A stretch of DNA of 64,000 nucleotides from Actinotalea endophytica (GTDB lineage: Bacteria > Actinomycetota > Actinomycetes > Actinomycetales > Cellulomonadaceae). The stretch's first letter is position 1, and every line of letters begins with the position of its first letter. Positions 37,243 through 45,314 of the stretch are shown one piece after another. The stretch lies in the NCBI RefSeq assembly GCF_025717005.1, contig NZ_JAOVZU010000010.1, positions 62,001-126,000 of the forward strand, in the 5' to 3' direction. The notes beneath the pieces are model-generated. The model was not told the DNA's origin. It saw nothing but the letters and a program-made list of their open reading frames with translations, and did not search any database. The translations under genes and the position numbers were made by a program.

Positions 37243-38589
37243 TCACACGATCGCGTAGGCGAGCCGGCGGTACTCGTCGCTGGAGACGATGCCGGCGATG
37301 ATCTGCTCGTCGCGGGCGCCCTGCTGGATCTGGGTGACCCAGAACTTGCGACCGGTCGCGTCGATGCGTCGGCCGAGCAGGTCGACGTAGTAGCCGTCGA
37401 CGACGTCGGTCAGGTGCTCGGTGGAGTACAGGAATCCGAGTGCGACGCTCTGGCGGGTGCGGCCACCGTTCAGCTCCCCGACCCAGTAGGCGACCTCGGA
37501 GGATCCGGCGGAGCGGCCTAGCACGGTGCGGTACAGCAGCCGGACCCATCCGGCGTCGGTCCCGCCGCCGCGGGCGTAGAACTCGTCGGAGGCGATGAAC
37601 CCGGACTGCATCTGCTCGATGTGCCAGCCGTTGCGCATCTTGTCCAGCCAGAACGCCAGGCCCGAGGAGTCCGCTGGCCGGCCGAGGTAGTGCCGGTAGG
37701 ACGCTTGGATCAACCGGGATCGGAACTCGTTGGAGTACGTGATCCCGTTGGCGACCTCACCGTAGGGCGTGCCGGTCTGCAGCTTGGTGGTCCAGGTCGC
37801 CAGGCCCGTCGAGTCGGGCTTGCGCCCGAATAGGTCGTAGTAGACCGCGTAGATGTAGGCGTGGATCGCGGCCACGGCCTCGGGTGTGCCCGCCTTGGCC
37901 GGGACCGTCGTGGTGGTGCCCGCGCACCACGTGTCGTACAGCCAGTACGAGAGGGCGTCGTACTCGTCCCAGTCGATCGTCAGATTCCACCGGTACTTCA
38001 CGGTCACCCAGTCGGTCACGTACTGGCACGCGACCTGGGAGTCCGGCGGCATCCAGTCGGCCGGGTCGCGGTCGCCCTTGGACGCGTTGACGTTGTCGGT
38101 AACGGCTACGAGGCTGGCGGGCCAGTCCAGGTCGTTCGCGAACGCCTCGCGCTGGGCCGCGCTCCACGCCCAGGCCCCCGAGTCCCAGGCCTCCGACAGC
38201 GGGACCATGTGGTCGATGTCGAGGTCGGCTGGGACAATCGTGGTCGTCCTGTCGTAGTAGGAGTACCAGAAGCCCGACGTGACCGGGCATCCCCCGCCCA
38301 CCGGAACGGTGCCATTCAACGCCTCGGCCTTGAGGACCTCCTGGCGGGTGTCGCACCCGTCGTGATTCGCGTCGATCCAGTGATGGAAGTACGACCGGTC
38401 GTAGGCCGAGGTGTTCTCAGGCTCGATCCACAGCAGCTCGAGCAGCGACGCGACCGGAACCGTGGCGGTTGCGGCCTGGACGACCGTGGGCTGTTGCGGC
38501 TCGGCCGACACGGCCACCGCGGGAAGAGCTGACGTCGCGGCGAGCGTGCACCCGACAGCGAACGAGATGAGCGAACGACCCGGACGCAC
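37243..38589 (-). CDS. Secreted HNH-type nuclease (DUF1524-like) with four DUF4214-like repeats
   Basis: The 448-residue protein starts at a GTG six bases after GGGAGGG, which gives a clean signal peptide (SLISFAVGCTLAATSALPAVAVSAE). The middle carries the nuclease motif LDIDHMVPLSEAWDSGAW and, 45 residues on, NVNASKGDRDPADWMPP, as in the GmrSD C-terminal/DUF1524 HNH family. The last 200 residues are four repeats of about 50 residues with the core YxxxLGRxxDxxGxxxW and a later SxEF/SDEY. No membrane anchor is seen. It is convergent with int at the prophage edge and is not part of the late operon. Export of a nuclease by a prophage gene is unusual. Confidence 0.8.
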   Translation of the reverse strand: MRPGRSLISFAVGCTLAATSALPAVAVSAEPQQPTVVQAATATVPVASLLELLWIEPENTSAYDRSYFHHWIDANHDGCDTRQEVLKAEALNGTVPVGGGCPVTSGFWYSYYDRTTTIVPADLDIDHMVPLSEAWDSGAWAWSAAQREAFANDLDWPASLVAVTDNVNASKGDRDPADWMPPDSQVACQYVTDWVTVKYRWNLTIDWDEYDALSYWLYDTWCAGTTTTVPAKAGTPEAVAAIHAYIYAVYYDLFGRKPDSTGLATWTTKLQTGTPYGEVANGITYSNEFRSRLIQASYRHYLGRPADSSGLAFWLDKMRNGWHIEQMQSGFIASDEFYARGGGTDAGWVRLLYRTVLGRSAGSSEVAYWVGELNGGRTRQSVALGFLYSTEHLTDVVDGYYVDLLGRRIDATGRKFWVTQIQQGARDEQIIAGIVSSDEYRRLAYAIV

Positions 38590-38693
38590 GTTGTCCCTCC
38601 CAGCTGGTGGTGTTCCGATGCGGAGTCTGCCGGAACTTGGGTGTCCGGTGCGCGACTTATGTGCCATGTCTTTGCGTGTTCATCCGTTCGGAT

Positions 38694-38966
38694 TCAACCG
38701 CCCTTGACCGCCGCGGCTGGCACCCACGCGTTCCACGGGTCGGGCAACCCGCGGTCCTGGCGCACGCACACCAGGTCGGCCGCGGCTGCGACCTGGTCGA
38801 GCTCGAGCGTGACCTCGTCCCTGCCGTAGGTGCGCCACTGCACACGGACCCGCCGAGGCCGCTCGAGCATGCGCGAGGACTTCGGGTCGCCGACGGTCAC
38901 GAGTAGGTCGGCGTGCGGGACGAGCTCGGGGTGCATGGAGTCGATCGTGCCCGGGGGCGGTGACAC
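38694..38966 (-). CDS. Hypothetical small prophage protein
   Basis: This open frame of 90 residues has no recognised domain; its centre is charged (ERPRRVRVQWRTYGRDEVTLELDQV). No good ribosome binding site is seen before the GTG at 38966 or the ATG at 38936. It is kept because it lies alone on this strand, between the nuclease gene and the inverted-repeat region, with ordinary codon use. Confidence is low. Confidence 0.4.
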   Translation of the reverse strand: MSPPPGTIDSMHPELVPHADLLVTVGDPKSSRMLERPRRVRVQWRTYGRDEVTLELDQVAAAADLVCVRQDRGLPDPWNAWVPAAAVKGG

Positions 38967-39030
38967 CTGAGCAAGGAGCGAGGCCCCGCTCGCAGGGGGC
39001 CGGAGCGGAGCCTCGCGAGCTCGGACGCTA

Positions 39031-39085
39031 CATCGGTGACCGATGACGCGAGGTGCGAGTCGTGTGGGTTCACCCGAACGACTCG
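39031..39085. repeat. Inverted repeats upstream of the HicA-like gene (part 1)
   Basis: Two dyads lie side by side. CATCGGT-G-ACCGATG (39031-39045) is a perfect 7-1-7 palindrome. CGAGTCGT/ACGACTCG (39056-39063 and 39078-39085) encloses an inner GGGT/ACCC pair. The second overlaps the large palindrome that follows by three bases. Confidence 0.7.
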
Positions 39086-39114
39086 ATCGCCTTGCGCTAG
39101 CGCAAGGCGATCGA
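39083..39114. promoter_or_regulatory. 32-bp perfect palindrome overlapping the promoter of the HicA-like gene
   Basis: TCGATCGCCTTGCGCT and its exact complement meet at CTAG with no mismatch. TTGCGC (39092-39097) could be a -35 box and TACTCT (39115-39120) a -10 box with 17 bases between, so a protein bound here would block transcription of the gene at 39152. Autorepression by the following HTH protein is the simplest explanation. Confidence 0.6.
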
Positions 39115-39151
39115 TACTCTGGACTTGTTCACGAGATAGAGGGGAGGGACA

Positions 39152-39355
39152 ATGGACAAGGACACCCGCAAGGTCCTCCGGGAAGCGGAGCGCCAGGGCT
39201 TCACCATCCGGACGACCAGCGACGGGCACCCGATGGTCTACCGCGGTGGGGTCTTCGTGACGAAGGCCTCGACCACCCCGGGCGACCAGCGAAGCCTGAG
39301 GAACCTCATCGCCGCACTGCGGCGCCACGGGTTCGTCTGGCCGCCCCGCCGCTAG
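39152..39355 (+). CDS. HicA-like small protein (candidate toxin)
   Basis: The 67-residue basic protein follows the layout of HicA-type double-stranded-RNA-binding folds: VLREAERQGFTIRTTSDGHPMVYRGGVFV, then a basic tail LRNLIAALRRHGFVW. The usual GSH motif is replaced by DGHPM, with the His retained. GAGGGGAGGG lies three bases before the ATG. A terminator (39361-39399) separates it from the HTH protein gene, and a large palindrome covers its promoter. Toxin activity is inferred from fold and context only. Confidence 0.55.
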   Translation: MDKDTRKVLREAERQGFTIRTTSDGHPMVYRGGVFVTKASTTPGDQRSLRNLIAALRRHGFVWPPRR

Positions 39356-39360
39356 CGGGA

Positions 39361-39399
39361 CCGGGGTCGGGAACCGAGGTAAGCGGCTCCCGACCCCGG
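39361..39399 (+). terminator. Terminator after the HicA-like gene
   Basis: Perfect 12-bp arms (CCGGGGTCGGGA and its complement) enclose a 15-base loop, starting five bases after the stop codon. Confidence 0.75.
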
Positions 39400-39437
39400 G
39401 TCCACCATCGTCCCACCCAGACCCAGGAGCACACACG

Positions 39438-39941
39438 ATGGCCACCAGCTACAACGTCGTGGTCGACATTGGCCGAGTCGACCCGGTCACCCTCGACCTC
39501 GACCCGCTCGCCGAGCACCACGCCGTCGCCGCCGGCACCCGCTATGGCACGCTCGAGCTCATCCTCACCCTGCCCGCCGAGGACCTGCGCCAGGCGGCCT
39601 CCCTCGGCTGGTCTGTGGTGCGGGCCGCGGGGCATGAGCCGCAGGCTCTGACTGTGATGACGACCGAGGACTTCGACCTGCGGTGGGGCCTGGAGGAGCC
39701 CGCGACGATCACCGTGCGCGAGGCCGCGAACCTGCTCGGCGTTTCGCCCCAGGCGGTCCGCCAGCGCCTGGACTCCGGGTCCCTGCCCGGCGAGCGCCGC
39801 GGCCGCGACTGGCACCTGCCCAGGCGCGTGATCGTGCAGCTTGCCGGGAGCCCGGAGGTCTTCTCGAGGCAGATCAGGGTGAGGACGTTCGACGACCCCT
39901 CGAACGCCGAGACGGCGAAGCGCGCCCCCTCCCAGCCGTGA
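39438..39941 (+). CDS. HTH (excisionase/MerR-like) DNA-binding protein, candidate antitoxin
   Basis: This 167-residue protein has two parts. Residues 1-85 form an alpha-beta region unlike named domains but similar in size and hydrophobic pattern to HicB partners. Residues 90-140 are a clear helix-turn-helix of the excisionase type (TITVREAANLLGVSPQAVRQRLDSGSLPGERRGRDWHLPR). It lies 82 bp after the HicA-like gene and could bind the palindrome upstream. Alternatives are a phage excisionase or repressor. An imperfect terminator overlaps its stop codon. Confidence 0.65.
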   Translation: MATSYNVVVDIGRVDPVTLDLDPLAEHHAVAAGTRYGTLELILTLPAEDLRQAASLGWSVVRAAGHEPQALTVMTTEDFDLRWGLEEPATITVREAANLLGVSPQAVRQRLDSGSLPGERRGRDWHLPRRVIVQLAGSPEVFSRQIRVRTFDDPSNAETAKRAPSQP

Positions 39942-39966
39942 GCCAGGGGCTCAGGCCGGGAAGGGG
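39925..39966 (+). terminator. Terminator repeat copy 1, overlapping the HTH gene stop
   Basis: CCCC-T-CCC-GCC pairs with GGC-GGG-A-GGGG, with two mismatches. The whole segment, including CCGTGAGCCAGGGGCTCAGGC in the loop side, is nearly identical to 41154-41199. Confidence 0.65.
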
Positions 39967-40071
39967 CCGTGCGGTGAGGTGGTGGGTGTCTACTCCTGGC
40001 CCCCGAGCACCTTGATGCGTCGGTGGATCGAATCGCCGCGGCGGTGGTGATGGTCACCGTGTCGCTGTCGG

Positions 40072-41079
40072 TCAGGGCGGTTGCCGGCGGAGCTGACTGC
40101 TGAGGATGTTGCCCCCCGACCAAGTGGTTGGCGGAATCGACTCGTACCTGATGAGCTCGACGGGCTCCCCCTCTTCGGTGCCTGGGACCCAGGAGATGTG
40201 GAGCGGCGCCGACCCGCCGATGACCGCCGGCGGCTGAACCATGTGGTTCGTGATGACCCAGGGGGTGAACGCCTGCCGCGCGACGCCGCGCGCGGGGTCC
40301 TGGCGGTAGCGGACGCGGAAGAGTGGCGACCCGAAGGGATCGTGGGTGATCGCCATGACGTCGGTTCCGATCGCTCCGCCACCGGGCGACGACGCCGCGA
40401 GGCGAATGTGCTCGGAGAGAAACTCCTCAGCAGACTCATCCGTGAGCTCGGGAAGCCCGGTCCGGTACCGCTCACGGAACGCTGCGAGCATGTCCTTGAC
40501 CCCGACGGTGGATCCGATCGCGGCGAGCTCCACGGACCGGAGCGGCGCGCGGTGGACGGCTCGATAGCGGTGACGTGGCCCGGCAGTCGTGCACGCGTGG
40601 TCGTCGCCTCTGATCGATGCGGTCCACAAGAATGTGCGGGGGGGCGCACCCATGCGCATGGCCCTGGCCTTGAACGTCCAGCCGGCCGCGAGCAGTTCGA
40701 TGCCGTGGTCGCGAATCAGGGCCGGCTCGTTCGGGAAGGCAGCGTCGAGTCGGGCGACGACTGCGGCGAGTGCTGGCCCGACCCTGACCCGCTGCGGGAG
40801 TGGGCCTCCTGTGATCGCTGGTGCGAGTGGACCTCGAGGGCCGGGAGTTGACGGTCGACCGGTGATGGTCTCGGCGAGCCATTGATCCGTCGGGGTTCTC
40901 TCGACGAAGGCGCTCCCGGCGAAGGAGAGGGTAAAGCCCCCGTCGTCCGCGATGACGATCAAGGACTTGTTGGTGTAGCGGTCCCAGGGCTCGAACGTGT
41001 CGCCTGACTTCACCGTCAGGAGGCGATCGCCGGCCTGGGTGATGTAGCACGGCGTCGCGACAACCAGGTGTTGCGTCAT
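40072..41079 (-). CDS. Hypothetical protein, possibly Ntn-hydrolase-like
   Basis: I cannot name this 335-residue protein. Its N-terminus (VATPCYITQAGDRLLTVKSG, then KSLIVIADDGGFTLSFAGSAFV and PTDQWLAE) has the strand order and GDRLL/FAGSA patterns seen in proteasome-type Ntn hydrolases. No catalytic nucleophile can be assigned with confidence. It has no signal peptide or TM segment. It is the leftmost gene transcribed leftward before the late operon, separated from it by the terminator at 41154-41199, so it is probably an accessory prophage gene with its own promoter. Confidence 0.6.
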   Translation of the reverse strand: MTQHLVVATPCYITQAGDRLLTVKSGDTFEPWDRYTNKSLIVIADDGGFTLSFAGSAFVERTPTDQWLAETITGRPSTPGPRGPLAPAITGGPLPQRVRVGPALAAVVARLDAAFPNEPALIRDHGIELLAAGWTFKARAMRMGAPPRTFLWTASIRGDDHACTTAGPRHRYRAVHRAPLRSVELAAIGSTVGVKDMLAAFRERYRTGLPELTDESAEEFLSEHIRLAASSPGGGAIGTDVMAITHDPFGSPLFRVRYRQDPARGVARQAFTPWVITNHMVQPPAVIGGSAPLHISWVPGTEEGEPVELIRYESIPPTTWSGGNILSSQLRRQPP

Positions 41080-41153
41080 GACACGCCCAATTCGGCTCGA
41101 GGTCGCCAGCAGGCTACCCAGATCGCCCACGGCAGGACGGCCAAACACGCAGG

Positions 41154-41199
41154 CGCCCCCTCCCGGCCGTGAGCCAGGGGCTCAGGCCGGGAGGGGGCG
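41154..41199 (-). terminator. Terminator repeat copy 2, end of the prophage late operon
   Basis: Perfect 15-bp arms (CGCCCCCTCCCGGCC and its complement) enclose a 16-base loop, 22 bp after the last late gene. It is a near-identical copy of 39925-39966 and presumably stops the whole leftward late transcript. Confidence 0.8.
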
Positions 41200-41220
41200 G
41201 TGTGTGCTGCGCCGGGTGCG

Positions 41221-42183
41221 CTACTGCCAGCGGTCTCCGATGCGGACGAGCTCGCCGACGCGACGGGTCGCGGTGACGGCGGGCAGGTCGATCGTGCCGG
41301 TGGCGGTGTCCACGTCGTCGGTCAGAGAGACCCCGACGGTGTGGCCGGTGCCGTCGTCGTCGAACACGAAGACCCCGGGCGTGACCTGCTCGTAGGTCAG
41401 GCTGTCGGCGTCGGTGATGGCGAAGGTCGGGGTGCCGGTGTAGGTGGAGCCGCGGGCGTCGATGACGTTGCCGACGCGCGTCAGGACGAGGGTGGGCGCA
41501 GTGAGGAGCTGGTCGAACACGGCGGGCGCGGTGAGTTGGTCGACGCGCAGGTCGTCGAGGTCCATGACGGACCATCCGCCGGCGTTGGTGACGCCGCCGA
41601 GACGGAAGCGCGCCGGGTCGACGGTTCCCATCCCGGAGGCGCCGGTGAGGGTGTGGTCCCACACCACTGCCCAGGACTCGTCGCGGATGACGATCTGGGC
41701 GGTGTCGTTCGCTGCGTTCGCGGTGTCGACGTAGAGCCAGCACTCGACGTGGTACCAGGCCGGCACGGTGATCGCTGGCGACTGGTTGGCGGCGCTGGTG
41801 TTGATGGTTCCGCCGGGTGCGTGGGCGAACGACCCGGTCGAGCGGAACACGCAGTTGTAGATGGTGGCGTCGGCGGCTGAGCGCGCCTGGATGACGACGC
41901 CGGCGGCGGACGAGGACGGCACGGCCGGGAGGTAGAACCAGCCGCCGGCGCCGGTGCGACCGCCGGGCGCGGCGACGTCGAGGCGCAGGTAGCCGCCGGT
42001 CGCGTCCAGGACCCGCCGGGCGCCGAGGGTGCCGCGGTGGGCGGCGTCGGCCTCGTAGGTCCACTGGTTGCCCGAGGTGGGCTGGGGCTCGATCGCGAAC
42101 GCGTCGCCGCTGGCGCCGCCGCTGTTGGCGACGGTGATGGTTGCGCCGTCGGTGCCGCCCTCGAAGGTGTTCAGCTTGCCCAC
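41221..42183 (-). CDS. Phage tail fibre/minor tail protein, concanavalin-like
   Basis: This 320-residue beta-rich protein opens with LNTFEGGTDGATIT. WYHVECWLYVD, WDHTLTG and LDDLRVDQL are typical of laminin-G/concanavalin-like sugar-binding sandwiches in tail fibres. A short Ig-like region ends the protein. GTG at 42183 follows GGAGG by five bases. It is the last gene of the late operon and probably acts in host-surface recognition. Confidence 0.65.
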   Translation of the reverse strand: MGKLNTFEGGTDGATITVANSGGASGDAFAIEPQPTSGNQWTYEADAAHRGTLGARRVLDATGGYLRLDVAAPGGRTGAGGWFYLPAVPSSSAAGVVIQARSAADATIYNCVFRSTGSFAHAPGGTINTSAANQSPAITVPAWYHVECWLYVDTANAANDTAQIVIRDESWAVVWDHTLTGASGMGTVDPARFRLGGVTNAGGWSVMDLDDLRVDQLTAPAVFDQLLTAPTLVLTRVGNVIDARGSTYTGTPTFAITDADSLTYEQVTPGVFVFDDDGTGHTVGVSLTDDVDTATGTIDLPAVTATRRVGELVRIGDRWQ

Positions 42184-42193
42184 GTGAGCCTCC

Positions 42194-43336
42194 TCACCCG
42201 TTCGTGTAGGTCACGGCGCCGAGGTCGGTCCAGGTGCCCGAGCTCGGGTTGGAGATGACCCGGTTGGTGGGGTCGTCCAGGTGCGCGAAGTAGGCGGCTT
42301 CGCGGTTCACGTACTTGGCGTCGTCACGGAACACGTGCAGGCACCCGGTCATCGAGCAGTCGTCGGAGAAGTCGTTCGGGTACGTCGGGTTGTAGGCGAT
42401 GTTGACGTTGAAGTTCCCGCCGCTGGCGAACCAGAACATCACGCGGTCGTAGTGGATGTTCCGCTGCTTGCGCCACGCCGGCAGCGGGGTCGTCCCGGAC
42501 CGCCAGTCCTCCTGCTTCCAGGTCACGCCGCATCCCGCCGCGGTCAGCGAGTCCGGGTCGTTCGGGCCGCCGATGAGGCCACCCCGGGCGGTGAAGTTCT
42601 GGCCGACCTGCGGCTGCAGGTTGTCCGAGTGCGTGCCCTCGAGCTGTGAGGGCCACAGCGGGCCCGCGTACCAGATCGGGTGCTCGAGCCAGGGGTGCTC
42701 GATCAGGGTGAAGCGGGTGTCGGCGTCGTCGACGCGGTTGTTCGACCACTGCCAGTCGTCCTGGCAGTTCGCGACCTTCCAGTTGCGGAACGTCCCGTAG
42801 CCGCCCTTGACGCCCACGCTGTTCAGGTAGGCCTCGCGGATCTGGGTCTCGGTCCACGGCCCACCCGGGGCGTCCGAGCGCATCCACAGCAGCGGGTTGA
42901 CCAGGACGTCGTCGAAGGCGTGCTGGGAGGTGTCGGTGTCGTAGGCCGAGACGAGGTAGAACACGTCGCCCGGGGTGACCAGGTCGGGTCGGGGCCCGGC
43001 GACGGCGATGTTCCCGCCCGCAGACCCGGTCCCGTTCCAGCCGTTGCGGGCCATCTTGATCTTGCCCCAGTACAGCTTGTTGTAGACCGGCACGGTGCCG
43101 AGGGTCAGGGTCGAGGAACCGAGGTCGACGTGCTCGAGGTCGCCGGGGATCGCGGCCGAGACGTCCGCGAGCTTGGTGCCGTACAGCAGCCCGTTGGTGC
43201 GGTCGTCCGGCAGGAACGTCCCGGGCACCAGCGACGCCCGCCACTCGCGGGTCCCCACGGCCGGGCCCGGAGTCGCGCGTCGACCGTCGCCGGCGACCCA
43301 CACGCCGCCGATCCTGGTGAGCTCGTTCAGCGGCAT
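42194..43336 (-). CDS. Phage tail-associated protein of unknown function
   Basis: This 380-residue protein has no recognised domain. It is rich in Trp and aromatic residues (VANCQDDWQWSNNR, HPWLEHPIWYAGPLW, NIHYDRVMFWFASGG) and has several cysteines, which suggests an extracellular carbohydrate-binding or depolymerase-like role. It lies between two fibre-like genes, with ten bases to the downstream gene and three to the upstream one, so it belongs to the tip/fibre module. Confidence 0.6.
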   Translation of the reverse strand: MPLNELTRIGGVWVAGDGRRATPGPAVGTREWRASLVPGTFLPDDRTNGLLYGTKLADVSAAIPGDLEHVDLGSSTLTLGTVPVYNKLYWGKIKMARNGWNGTGSAGGNIAVAGPRPDLVTPGDVFYLVSAYDTDTSQHAFDDVLVNPLLWMRSDAPGGPWTETQIREAYLNSVGVKGGYGTFRNWKVANCQDDWQWSNNRVDDADTRFTLIEHPWLEHPIWYAGPLWPSQLEGTHSDNLQPQVGQNFTARGGLIGGPNDPDSLTAAGCGVTWKQEDWRSGTTPLPAWRKQRNIHYDRVMFWFASGGNFNVNIAYNPTYPNDFSDDCSMTGCLHVFRDDAKYVNREAAYFAHLDDPTNRVISNPSSGTWTDLGAVTYTNG

Positions 43337-43339
43337 CGC

Positions 43340-44497
43340 TCAGACCAGCGTGTCGTAGACCGCGGACGCCGGGTGCGGCAGCCAGGCGTGCCCGTCGGCC
43401 GACAGTCCGTAGGCGGTGTACGGGTCGGGTGCCGCGATGAGATCCGCCTCCGTCGCCGAGTCGCCAGGGACCACGCGCACCGACCGGAACCGGTAGTACT
43501 GCGTGCCCGTGATCGTCGGCAGCGGCGTCGGCCACCCCGCCGCGAGGTACTCGACAACGACGGCGTCCAGGCCGACGTCGACCGGCGCCAGCGCCACGTC
43601 GGCGTCCAGCGCCTTGCCGGCGACCGTGCGGGTCGTGGGGACCTTCCCGGCGAGCGCGGTGGTGACGGTGGATGCGAAGTTCGCGTCGTCGCCCAGCGCG
43701 GCCGCCAGCTCGTTGAGCGTGTCCAGCGCTCCCGGTGCACTGGCGACGACGGCGTCGACGATCAGCTGCGCGCGGGCGTCGACCTCGGCCTGGTTCAGCG
43801 ACGCGTCGGCCTTGGCGATGGAGGCCTGCAGCGCGGCGGAGAGCTTGGCGAGCGCCACTGCCCCGTCGGCGACCGGGAAGGCCGTGGGGTAGTCCGGCAG
43901 GTCTGCGACCTGGGTGGCGTAGGACGTCAGGTCCGCTCCGCCGAGCACCTTCGTCCCGGTCGCGTCGACCACGTCCCCGTCGATGTCGAGGGCTGCGACG
44001 CCACCGGCGACGCCGACCTCGAGCGATGCGGCAGCGTCGATGGCGTCCGCCGCGGCCGCCTGCGCGGCGAGCCGGTCCGCGATCGAGACCACGGTGACCG
44101 TCCCGGCCGCCGACGGCACGGGAGCGGCGGTGGTGATGTCCACGGTGTCGCCGGCGGGCACCGACAGCGAGAAGGCCTTGTAGATCGCACCGGTCAGGTT
44201 GAACGAGACCGTGTAGGTCCACGCGGTCGGGGTGGCGTCGGCGATGTCGGTGGCGACCAGCTTCACGCTGAACGCCCCGTTGGCGTCGAGGGCGACCGTG
44301 ATCGGCTTCGGCACGAGCGTGGTCGGGGGCACCGCGGTGCCCAGGAGCACGGCCGAGGTCGACGGGGTGAAGGTGACCGTGCCCGCCATCGGCGAGGCGT
44401 CCGGCAGGTCGTCGGCGTCGGCGCTGTCCGTCGTGGCGGCGATCAGACGCCCGATGACGGTGCCGTAGACGATCGGGTCAGGCAGCGTGGTGGACAC
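43340..44497 (-). CDS. Phage tail fibre protein
   Basis: This 385-residue protein begins with a beta-rich domain of about 130 residues. An Ala-rich coiled region follows, with the typical fibre segment ALDTLNELAAALGDDANFASTVTTALAGK near residue 265. The C-terminal tip region starts near 310. This layout is common in trimeric tail fibres. Confidence 0.72.
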   Translation of the reverse strand: MSTTLPDPIVYGTVIGRLIAATTDSADADDLPDASPMAGTVTFTPSTSAVLLGTAVPPTTLVPKPITVALDANGAFSVKLVATDIADATPTAWTYTVSFNLTGAIYKAFSLSVPAGDTVDITTAAPVPSAAGTVTVVSIADRLAAQAAAADAIDAAASLEVGVAGGVAALDIDGDVVDATGTKVLGGADLTSYATQVADLPDYPTAFPVADGAVALAKLSAALQASIAKADASLNQAEVDARAQLIVDAVVASAPGALDTLNELAAALGDDANFASTVTTALAGKVPTTRTVAGKALDADVALAPVDVGLDAVVVEYLAAGWPTPLPTITGTQYYRFRSVRVVPGDSATEADLIAAPDPYTAYGLSADGHAWLPHPASAVYDTLV

Positions 44498-44537
44498 GGG
44501 TCACCTCCGTACTCGCCGGGCTGGTGCGGTGGTGGAC

Positions 44538-44900
44538 TCAGGCCGCCAGCGCGACGTCGGCCTTGGTGTTCGGCAGGGCCCCGACGCCGATCGCTCCGAG
44601 CGCGGCGAGCGCGACGGTGATCCAGTCGGACAGGGAGACCGCGGCCCAGCCGTTGACGTCGGCGAGGATCACGACCAGGGCGCCGAGGCCGGCTCCGGTG
44701 AACGCGACGATGCCCTTGGCGTAGGCGCGGATCCCGGTGTCGAGGTTCGGCACGAGGTAGACCCCGGCGGCGGTGACGACGGCGATCGCGATGTTGATGG
44801 CCTCGACCGGGGTCACGACCCCGTCGGTGGTCGCAGCTCCGAGCACGGCGAGCGCGGCCGCGACGATCGCGACGATGGCCTTGGTGTAGGTGGTGAGCAT
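44538..44900 (-). CDS. Phage holin
   Basis: The 120-residue membrane protein has up to four hydrophobic segments (about 6-25, 32-50, 62-82 and 92-112) and a short charged N-terminus. It sits in the lysis cassette with two other small membrane proteins and the endolysin. It should form the membrane lesions that release the endolysin. Confidence 0.8.
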   Translation of the reverse strand: MLTTYTKAIVAIVAAALAVLGAATTDGVVTPVEAINIAIAVVTAAGVYLVPNLDTGIRAYAKGIVAFTGAGLGALVVILADVNGWAAVSLSDWITVALAALGAIGVGALPNTKADVALAA

Positions 44901-44910
44901 GAGGGACTCC

Positions 44911-45036
44911 TCAGGGGTTGACGAGCACGCCGGCGGCGCCGGCTGCGGAGATCAGGAGCGCGAGCAGGAACGGCACCCACCACACCCGGGAGAGCCGCCA
45001 GGGCGGCGTGTGCGAGGGCCGGTGGTCGTCCGTCAT
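44911..45036 (-). CDS. 41-residue single-TM phage membrane protein
   Basis: A short polar N-terminus (MTDDHRPSHTPPWRL) precedes one TM segment (VPFLLALLISAAGAAGVLV). The ATG overlaps the stop of the DUF2746-like gene (ATGA), and the holin follows 11 bp later. Its place between two lysis-cassette membrane proteins suggests an accessory holin or antiholin role. Confidence 0.65.
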   Translation of the reverse strand: MTDDHRPSHTPPWRLSRVWWVPFLLALLISAAGAAGVLVNP

Positions 45037-45311
45037 CGCCGGCGGCGAGACTTCTCGGCGGCGAGGTGCTCGTCGAACCGGCCGGCAAGCGTGGCGATGG
45101 CGACGCTGTTGTCCTTCGTGTCGGCCTCGATGCGGTCGAGCTGGTCCTTGACGTGGGACCCGCCGTTGTTGGTCGTGAGCACGCGATTGGTCCGCCGGGA
45201 GGTGAGCCACGCCGCGATGCCGGGCCACACGAGCAGCGCGAACACGATCACGGTCGCGACGACGGCCTGTGGCCAGGACGTGACGATGGTGATGTCGACC
45301 GGTGGTGTCAC
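45033..45311 (-). CDS. DUF2746-like phage membrane protein
   Basis: This 92-residue protein has one N-terminal TM segment (about 14-36). A cytoplasmic coiled region with LTTNNGGSHVKDQLDRIE follows, as in DUF2746 proteins of actinophages, and the tail is very basic. It is next to the endolysin and holin and is probably part of the lysis module. Confidence 0.75.
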   Translation of the reverse strand: MTPPVDITIVTSWPQAVVATVIVFALLVWPGIAAWLTSRRTNRVLTTNNGGSHVKDQLDRIEADTKDNSVAIATLAGRFDEHLAAEKSRRRR

Positions 45312-45314
45312 CGG

